A stretch of DNA of 27,718 nt from JAMDCX01 sp049977145. GTDB taxonomy: Bacteria; Planctomycetota; Phycisphaerae; WQYP01. The notes under the pieces were generated by a model, which saw only the letters and a list, made by a program, of their open reading frames with translations, was not told the origin of the DNA and did not search any database. Position 1 is the first letter of the stretch. Each line of letters starts with the position of its first letter. The stretch is from positions 1 to 27,718 of the forward strand of contig JBMFGW010000045.1 in NCBI GenBank assembly GCA_049977145.1. The letters are read 5' to 3'. Below are positions 22,462 through 27,718 of this stretch, one piece after another. Position numbers and translations under genes: made by a program.

Positions 22462-25056
22462 ATGAATATACACCAAAGATTTCAACTGAAGCTTAACCCT
22501 ATTCCAACACTGATCCTATTGACTGTAACCTTGGTATTGGCGGGTGCACAAAATAGTGGGGCCGCGCCCTCGCCCTATTACCCAGCCCATGATCCGGGCG
22601 TTTTCGTGGTCGGCCATGCGCGATTTACCGTGATCACGCCCACGCTTATCCGCATGGAATACTCATCAACTGGAACGTTTATTAACAAGCGGTCGTATTT
22701 TGCCTATCATCGGAACATCAAGCCGCCGATATTTCAGGCCAGTCATCACGGCCATACGCTAATGATTAAAATTCAGGCGATGAGGCTTATCTACACCCCC
22801 GGCGGAAGCGGATTTACCGCAACCAATTTATCCATTGCTTTCCGCAATGGGAATGCCATGGCGACATGGCATCCGGGCATGAAACAAACGGAAAATCTGG
22901 GCGGTACGGTTCGCACGCTTGATGGCTGCAGTGGGCCGTTTCCACTGCCCAATGGCCTGTTGTCGCGTAACGGCTGGTTTCTTCTTCCGGACGAAACTTT
23001 TTTGCTTAGCAACGGCCCGAAGCCATGGTGTCTGGCGCGACCCGCGGAAACGGATTGGTATTTTTTCGGCTATGGTCGCAACTATCACACCGCCTTGCGG
23101 GATTTAACCACGGTAAGCGGGAAAGTGCCGCTGCCCCGGCGCTATGCACTGGGGGCGTGGCACTCACGATATTGGTCATTTACGCAGGCACAATTCAAGG
23201 AACTGGTGCGGGATTACAATCTGCATCGGTTTCCCCTGGACAACATGGTTATGGATATGGGGTGGCATAAAACAGATGGCTGGACCGGCTTCAGTTGGAA
23301 CCGCCATCTCATTGAGCATCCCCGCGAACTTCTGGCATGGCTGCATCATCACGGCCTGCATGTAACCCTGAATTTGCACCCCGCCGGCGGGGTGGGAAAT
23401 TATGAAACGCGCTACAAGGAGTTTTGCCGCGGCATGGGTGTAAGTTCCGCGGGTGGCAAGACAATTCCATTTGATTGCACCAACCGGCTTTTCATGCACA
23501 ACTATTTTCACGTTCTGCTGGACCCGTTGGAACACGAGGGTGTGAGCTTCTGGTGGTTGGATTGGCAGCAGGGTAGAACGTCGGCAATCCCCGGCGTAGA
23601 TCCGCTACCCTGGCTTAATGAATTGGATTTCCGCGACAGCCAACGCCCCAGTACGCATCGGCGCGGGTTGTCTTTCAGCCGCTGGGGTGGTTGGGGTGGC
23701 CAACGCTATCCCATCGAATTTTCCGGAGATACCCATGCCATCTGGCCGGTGCTTAAATTTGAAATTCCCTTCACCTCGGTAGCTGGTAATGTGGGATGTT
23801 TCTACTGGTCGCACGATATCGGCGGGCACATGGCTGTGATTCCAAATCCGGAGCTTTATACGCGCTGGGTTCAGTTTGGGTCCGCCAGCCCGGTTTTGCG
23901 TACTCATGCCACTGCGATGGCCGGCGACTTCCACCGCCCCTGGTTTTTCGGGGCTGCCGCGACACATGCCTGTCGGCGGGCGTTTGACCTGCGGTCCAGG
24001 ATATTTCCGTATATCTATACTTCCTCCTGGCGCTGCTATCAGGATTCTGTGCCGCTGATTCGTCCCATGTACTTTGACCATCAGGCCAACCCATTGGCCT
24101 ATAAGTTTCCGGAAGAATATATGCTGGGCCGTAACATTCTTGTGGCACCGATTGTGGCTCCGGGGCGCGGACCGGGGAAGATCGGACACAGCGTGGTCTG
24201 GTTTCCCAAGGGCACCTGGTACAATCTGTTTACCGGCGAACACGTTAACGGCGGCCAAGTTGCCACGGTATGGGCGGCGTTGGATGAATTCCCAATTTAT
24301 GCCCAGGGTGGCGTGCCGATTCCCATGCAAAAACCTGTCCTGCGCATGGCCGAGCACGCTCCAAATCCGCTGGTGGTTACGGTCTATCCCGGAGCCAATG
24401 GCAAATCCATCTTTTATGAGGATGATGGCAAATCCAAGGGATATCTCCACGGCCAACATGCCATCACCGCGCTGGCTTATAAAAATTTTAAGGACGCAAG
24501 TATCGGCGTAAATATTGGTGCCGCAATTGGTACATATAACAGCGAAAAACCGCTGCGCAATGTTGTTATTTGTCTGCCGCAAACCAGCCGGCCAATCGCC
24601 GTGACGGTCAACGGCAAGCCATTGCCGCGAGCTGCATCGGCCACGGATATTGGCTATGTCTACCGTCCCGCGACGGTGACCACGATCATCCGGATAGGGG
24701 CTACACCTGTCGGGATGCCCGAACTTATTCATATTTCGTTTTCACATGCCGCGCAACGCGGAGAGTTGATCCGGAAAATTACCAACCAATTCAGTGCGGT
24801 CACCCGAGCGATGGCGGGGAATCGTTCCCGGCAATATCCGTGGGTTTTACGTTTAGATCAAATTCAGTTTCATCTCGAAACGCTGCGGGCACAGGTCGCT
24901 GATGAGCATTTTCGTCATTGGCGGACGTGGAACCGCTACTTTACCACATTAAATGCCGAGATAGCATCTGTGGCCAGATCTCCGGTGCATGGAGGCCAAT
25001 CCGGCGCCGTGATCGCACGGCAGATTCTGGCAAAGACTCCTGCGGCCATTAGATAG
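22462..25056 (+). CDS. Secreted glycoside hydrolase family 31 (alpha-glucosidase/xylosidase type)
   Basis: An 864-residue retaining glycosidase with a signal peptide (LNPIPTLILLTVTLVLAGAQNSGAA). GH31 enzymes act on alpha-linked sugars. The N-terminal beta-sandwich (about 40-220) is followed by the (beta/alpha)8 domain starting RRYALGAWHSRYWSFT. The nucleophile is Asp367 in FWWLDWQQG and the acid/base Asp423 in IEFSGDTHAIW. WSHDIGGHM, ASPVLRTHA and the C-terminal sandwich motifs LVAPIVAPG, GTWYNLFTGE and FYEDDGKSKGY follow. The last ~110 residues are a helical extension beyond the usual GH31 end. The frame is open 39 codons further upstream, but GGAG 8 bases before 22462 and the signal peptide decide the start. 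Substrate is uncertain. Confidence 0.93.
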   Translation: MNIHQRFQLKLNPIPTLILLTVTLVLAGAQNSGAAPSPYYPAHDPGVFVVGHARFTVITPTLIRMEYSSTGTFINKRSYFAYHRNIKPPIFQASHHGHTLMIKIQAMRLIYTPGGSGFTATNLSIAFRNGNAMATWHPGMKQTENLGGTVRTLDGCSGPFPLPNGLLSRNGWFLLPDETFLLSNGPKPWCLARPAETDWYFFGYGRNYHTALRDLTTVSGKVPLPRRYALGAWHSRYWSFTQAQFKELVRDYNLHRFPLDNMVMDMGWHKTDGWTGFSWNRHLIEHPRELLAWLHHHGLHVTLNLHPAGGVGNYETRYKEFCRGMGVSSAGGKTIPFDCTNRLFMHNYFHVLLDPLEHEGVSFWWLDWQQGRTSAIPGVDPLPWLNELDFRDSQRPSTHRRGLSFSRWGGWGGQRYPIEFSGDTHAIWPVLKFEIPFTSVAGNVGCFYWSHDIGGHMAVIPNPELYTRWVQFGSASPVLRTHATAMAGDFHRPWFFGAAATHACRRAFDLRSRIFPYIYTSSWRCYQDSVPLIRPMYFDHQANPLAYKFPEEYMLGRNILVAPIVAPGRGPGKIGHSVVWFPKGTWYNLFTGEHVNGGQVATVWAALDEFPIYAQGGVPIPMQKPVLRMAEHAPNPLVVTVYPGANGKSIFYEDDGKSKGYLHGQHAITALAYKNFKDASIGVNIGAAIGTYNSEKPLRNVVICLPQTSRPIAVTVNGKPLPRAASATDIGYVYRPATVTTIIRIGATPVGMPELIHISFSHAAQRGELIRKITNQFSAVTRAMAGNRSRQYPWVLRLDQIQFHLETLRAQVADEHFRHWRTWNRYFTTLNAEIASVARSPVHGGQSGAVIARQILAKTPAAIR

Positions 25057-25157
25057 ATTGGCGTACAGGGCATCCTCGTTGAAGCTATCCAAGCCCAGAA
25101 TGTCACAGACGCCATGGCTGGCCGCCAAGCGTACCGCCAGAGGCGCGGTCAAAAGAA

Positions 25158-25272
25158 CACCGTGGTGATAACCCGGTGGTCAGTTGGCAACAGTGGACGA
25201 ACCACCGGATTATCATCCGGTGTTCCGGGGGCGCGGAGGCGCGGTATAGAACACCGTGGTGATAACCCGGTG
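25158..25272. repeat. REP-like cluster: three GATA-loop hairpins, two direct and one inverted
   Basis: Units at 25158-25178 and 25252-25272 are identical (CACCG-T-GGT-GATA-ACC-CGGTG, an 8-bp stem with one bulged T). They lie inside longer direct repeats of about 50 bases (25141-25191 and 25237-25287) that differ at few positions. The middle unit, 25203-25222, is inverted: CACCGGAT-TATC-ATCCGGTG, whose reverse complement has the same GATA loop and a perfect 8-bp stem. This is the layout of bacterial REP/BIME elements. The cluster lies 68 bases upstream of a gene resembling a REP-associated transposase. Confidence 0.8.
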
Positions 25273-25340
25273 GTCGGTTGGCGATAGTAGATTGCAACGT
25301 ACGAAGCTCCAGCCGTTGATTTTGTTATACGGAGATCGGA

Positions 25341-25631
25341 ATGGTTGGTCACTTTGTGTTTCATGCTTATCGATCATGGAATGCCGATAATCCAAGGGGA
25401 TATGTAAAGCGGGGTCACAGTGGAATTCTTGCACCCGATAAATATCTCGTCCGGGCCCGCGATTACCTGGCCACACAGCCACCCGTGGTGTGGGATGACC
25501 AATATCAGCGCCTGATCATCGCCTTGATTACGGAAGTGTGTGTGAAGGAAATATGGCGGCTCCATGGGATCGCCGTCACACCAACGCATGTCCATGCGGT
25601 AGCCAGCATACGCCCGAAAGTAGAAAGTTGA
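25341..25631 (+). pseudogene. REP-associated Y1 (IS200-like) transposase, probably truncated
   Basis: A 96-residue product starting MVGHFVFHAYRSWNADNPRGYV, the kind of N-terminus (strand, then W-x-PxDxRGYV) seen in RAYT/Y1 transposases. Those single-strand HUH enzymes mobilise REP hairpins. Near the C-terminus is THVHAVAS, the HUH metal-binding motif (H-V-H). Full-length proteins of this kind have 60-100 more residues, including the catalytic tyrosine, but here the frame stops 10 residues after the motif, inside the arm of an inverted repeat. The ribosome binding site is excellent (GGAG, 6 bases), so it was a real gene. It may now be inactive. Assignment by motif and by adjacency to REP-like hairpins. 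Confidence 0.6.
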
Positions 25632-25712
25632 CAGTAGACCGCAGGAGGAGCGCCTTGTCTCGGCGACAGCCGCGTTTTTGTTCCAGCCGTATTTGCTCTA
25701 CTGTCTACTTTC
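25623..25712. repeat. Inverted repeat overlapping the 3' end of the Y1-transposase gene
   Basis: GAAAGTTGACAGTAGA (25623-25638) is complementary, with one mismatch, to TCTACTGTCTACTTTC (25697-25712). Further out, GCAGGAG (from 25641) and CTCCTGC (about 25719-25725) are also complementary. The first arm supplies the stop codon of the transposase-like ORF, so insertion of this element may have truncated it. Confidence 0.55.
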
Positions 25713-25728
25713 TCAAGTCTCCTGCTCT

Positions 25729-25753
25729 ATTTTTTCGCCCGCTGGCGAAAAAA

Positions 25754-25754
<1 letters not shown>
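25729..25754 (-). terminator. Intrinsic terminator of tRNA-Pro (bidirectional shape)
   Basis: A perfect 11-bp palindrome, ATTTTTTCGCC-CGCT-GGCGAAAAAAT, lies directly at the 3' end of tRNA-Pro. Its A and T tracts pair with each other, so it can act in both directions. Confidence 0.7.
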
Positions 25755-25828
<74 letters not shown>

Positions 25829-25919
25829 ATGTTCAGTGGATCATCTTACCCTAATCCTGCAAAAGTAAAAAGCGCCAAAAGTCACGCCGTGGCCGGGCGG
25901 CGATTACTCGGAGAGGCTT

Positions 25920-26420
25920 TTAGCCGAAGGCCACCGAATGTTCCATAGTGCGGGGCGTGTCATTAAATTTGGTCAGCGTTACCGCATTGCCGGTGGGGCT
26001 ATAGACTACATTATTCATAAATGCCCGCATGAGCAGAATGCCGCGTCCATGGAGCGAAGTAAGCTGGTCTTCCTGGGTGGGGTCCGGCAGAGAAGCGGGA
26101 TTGAAACCGGGGCCTTCATCCTCCACGACCACATCCGCCCGATGCGGGGTTACACGATATTTAATACGTACATGTTTTTCAGGATTACCACGGTTGCCAT
26201 GCTTGACCGCGTTAGCAACAGCTTCATCAATGGCCAGTTTCAGAGCAAAGAGATCACGATTGGTATAGGAGTAATGCTGACATTGGGAAAGAACCGCCTC
26301 TTCAATATCCTGCACGCGCTGCAGATCGCTGGGAATCTCCATCCGCAACCATAACCCGCCCGAATGTGTAATGCCGGTTCCACTGTGGTGTACACCAGTT
26401 TTTTCCAACTGCCGTCGTCC
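25920..26420 (-). CDS. rsbW: RsbW-like anti-sigma factor / serine kinase
   Basis: A 166-residue HATPase_c protein. RsbW-type kinases bind and inhibit a sigma factor, or phosphorylate the anti-anti-sigma RsbV, in partner-switch systems. The N-box DEAVANAVKHGN, the G1 box EDEGPGFNP and the G2 region GRGILLMRAF are intact; the family's opening strand appears as LWLRMEIPSDLQRVQDIEEAV. The frame is open to 26483. I place the start at 26420 (MGRRQLEK) since the extra 21 residues are not family-like, but neither start has a strong ribosome binding site. The gene lies downstream of rsbV on the same strand; a cognate sigma factor is not in the window. The C-terminal tail ends EHSVAFG. Confidence 0.88.
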   Translation of the reverse strand, partial: GRRQLEKTGVHHSGTGITHSGGLWLRMEIPSDLQRVQDIEEAVLSQCQHYSYTNRDLFALKLAIDEAVANAVKHGNRGNPEKHVRIKYRVTPHRADVVVEDEGPGFNPASLPDPTQEDQLTSLHGRGILLMRAFMNNVVYSPTGNAVTLTKFNDTPRTMEHSVAFG

Positions 26421-26559
26421 CATAATTACACCCGTTCTGAACTTATGGGCAAGCGCATACCGTTCCATCAGCGCAACGGGCATCCATACCCATCTTGCTT
26501 ATCACCTTGAACTACCGCACGCCGGTTACGCACCGGAACAAGCCCGCCGCACCCTGACG

Positions 26560-26943
26560 TTATACAACGCCCTGCTGGTTTTGCGGCTCCAAGCTTTCTT
26601 TCGCCTCCTTTATTGTCGGATAAATGCGAAAGAGTTTATTAAGTTTTGTGATAACAAAAACTTCAAATATCTGGGGGTGGATATTGCAGAGCCGCAATTG
26701 TCCATCGTGATTACGAACTTTATTGTTGACCGTGATGAGCATACCCAAGGCTGCCGATGAAAAGTGATCAATGCCGGCGAATGAAATGATAACTTTGGGC
26801 CGGTGTTCACTTTCGATCAGCGTTACAAGCTGATCCCCGATTTCGGCAATATTGGACTCATCCAAAATTTTCCGGTGGGTAAACTCCACCAGAATAATAA
26901 CGCCGTCGCGAGTGACTTTCAGCCTTGCCGCATCCTGAAGCAT
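26560..26943 (-). CDS. rsbV: RsbV-like anti-anti-sigma factor (STAS domain)
   Basis: A 127-residue STAS-domain protein and partner of RsbW. When unphosphorylated it binds the anti-sigma factor and frees the sigma factor. The fold is visible: TRDGVIILVEFTHRKILD, PKVIISFAGIDHFSSAALGMLITVNN (the conserved phosphorylatable Ser lies in HFSSAALG, matching DSSGLG of the family), then LRLCNIHPQIFEVFVITKLNKLF. The ORF is open to 27132, but its first 63 codons are not STAS-like and run into the transposase fragment. The start at 26943 has GGAG 6 bases upstream. A perfect GGCAGGAA-n3-TTCCTGCC palindrome sits 21 bases upstream of this start. Confidence 0.85.
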   Translation of the reverse strand: MLQDAARLKVTRDGVIILVEFTHRKILDESNIAEIGDQLVTLIESEHRPKVIISFAGIDHFSSAALGMLITVNNKVRNHDGQLRLCNIHPQIFEVFVITKLNKLFRIYPTIKEAKESLEPQNQQGVV

Positions 26944-26963
26944 GCCAGACTCCATATCTGCTC

Positions 26964-26982
26964 GGCAGGAACCATTCCTGCC
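26964..26982. promoter_or_regulatory. Palindrome upstream of rsbV
   Basis: GGCAGGAA-CCA-TTCCTGCC is a perfect 8-bp inverted repeat with a 3-base centre, ending 20 bases before the rsbV start. It could be an operator or a 5'-UTR hairpin. It also contains AGGAA, so it may hide a ribosome binding site. Confidence 0.45.
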
Positions 26983-27107
26983 GGACAGTTCTGTCAACAT
27001 AACTGTCTTAAGCATACATGCCTGATAGTTTTTGTCAATTCCAGGTGGGATAAACCCACCGGCTCGGGCCTGTGACAGTTTCTGGCCAAATGGGTTCGGA
27101 GTATATG

Positions 27108-27718
27108 TCAGATTTTGAGGACACGAGGACACGATGCCTTATACAAAGGATTCCGCATAGCCTGCGCACCATTCTTGAGTTCGGCGTCGGCCCCGAAGAT
27201 AAAGGTCACATATCCCGTCTGATCCCAGGCGTCGAGCTTCCAAGTTTGCGTGAAGTCCGTATCCGCACACATCAGGATGCTTTGGAATCCCCCACGCCGA
27301 CACAACGCTATGGCTTTGTCCAGATAATCATCGGCCTGTTCGTGACTGGGACGGTTCCCCGGACGATTCACCAGATACAGCGGCTCATGCGTATTGGCCA
27401 GAGAGATCAGCAGGGGATGATAACCCCATGGCCCATCGTAAGAGATATCCATGCCTTCCTTACATTCACCATACGTTGGAGCCAGCGTGCCGTCCGCATC
27501 CAGAATGGCCCGCTTGAAAAAGGAAGGCTCCTGCTGCTTCCAAACCTTCACACGTACTTCATTGATGGTTTCCTGCAAGCGCAGCACCTGATCATCCGTT
27601 TCAAAGCGCCGGCAGAAGTCCCCGGCGGTCGTGGGATCGGGAAGACGCTGCGCTCCCAGAGCATCCAGAGCCGCCTCGTTGGTGCGAAGTAATTCCAGGT
27701 CTTCAATGCAACTTCCAT
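27108..27718 (-). pseudogene. IS1380-family transposase, N-terminal fragment (runs off right edge)
   Basis: An open frame from the window edge to a stop at 27108. Near the edge it reads IEDLELLRTNEAALDALGAQRLPDPTTAGDFCRRF, the typical N-terminal region of IS1380 transposases, then ILDADGTLAPTYGE, GMDISYDGPWGYHPLLIS, YLVNRPGNRPSHEQADDYL and MCADTDFTQTWKLDAWDQ (DDE-fold core with DGT and DTDF acids). After FGADAELKNGAQAMRNPLYK the family sequence ends and the frame stops at once, so the C-terminal half is missing. It cannot be the start of the left-edge copy as a continuous gene: about 90 residues between the two fragments are absent. Confidence 0.8.

Noticed and set aside
23605..24732. 375-codon ORF antisense to the GH31 gene
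   Set aside because: It lies wholly opposite strong GH31 motifs, has a composition typical of a shadow frame and shows no recognisable domain.
25141..25290. Possible CRISPR array from the repeated 50-base units
   Set aside because: Only two direct copies plus one inverted, with internal hairpins and no regular spacers or cas genes; fits a REP cluster instead.

Overview
The window looks like part of a bacterial chromosome of the Planctomycetota, most likely a Phycisphaerae-type lineage. This is an inference from gene content: a planctomycete-style tyrosine integrase, IS1380 remnants, an autotransporter with PATR-type repeats, an MFS-PlsC fusion and a DWQQ-type GH31 enzyme. No rRNA or other taxonomic marker is present to settle it. 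Most of the window is ordinary core genome; the two ends and the stretch around 25.1-25.8 kb are accessory.

Left edge (1-913): the C-terminal part of an IS1380-family transposase (minus strand) abuts the C-terminal catalytic part of a tyrosine integrase (plus strand), next to the 3' end of tRNA-Val(GAC). This looks like the scar of an integrated element. Next come a small four-helix membrane protein (1206-1658) and a MarR-type regulator (1967-2461, minus) that may be read from a leaderless transcript.

Core block 1 (2787-10223, plus): rsfS, with a long acidic-then-basic tail, overlaps argS by one base. A promoter then precedes a large autotransporter and a membrane-anchored helical-repeat protein 22 bases further on. 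Core block 2 (15790-10294, minus): an MFS transporter fused to a PlsC acyltransferase, a GT4 glycosyltransferase and an EF-G-like GTPase. The membrane-lipid and sugar-transfer genes suggest envelope work.

Core block 3 (16181-21757, plus): an exported/RDD membrane protein overlapping a MazG-like pyrophosphohydrolase, then rpmB, gatC, a lipoprotein and gatA (gatB is not here). The spacers before and after rpmB hold long stem-loops (28 bp and 20 bp). Every departure from perfect complementarity in them is a G-U pair when read as plus-strand RNA, which suggests selected RNA structures.

Right part: a secreted GH31 glycosidase (22462-25056); then three REP-like GATA-loop hairpins (two direct, one inverted) next to a small gene that looks like a truncated REP-associated Y1 (HUH) transposase; tRNA-Pro(GGG); an rsbV-rsbW partner-switch pair (minus); and the N-terminal part of another IS1380 transposase running off the right edge. 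The two IS1380 pieces point the same way and carry complementary parts of the protein.

I found no CRISPR array, prophage module, defence island or biosynthetic cluster. The best candidates for something not well described are the rpmB/gatC stem-loops with their possible alternative fold, the REP/Y1-transposase unit, and the RsfS tail.
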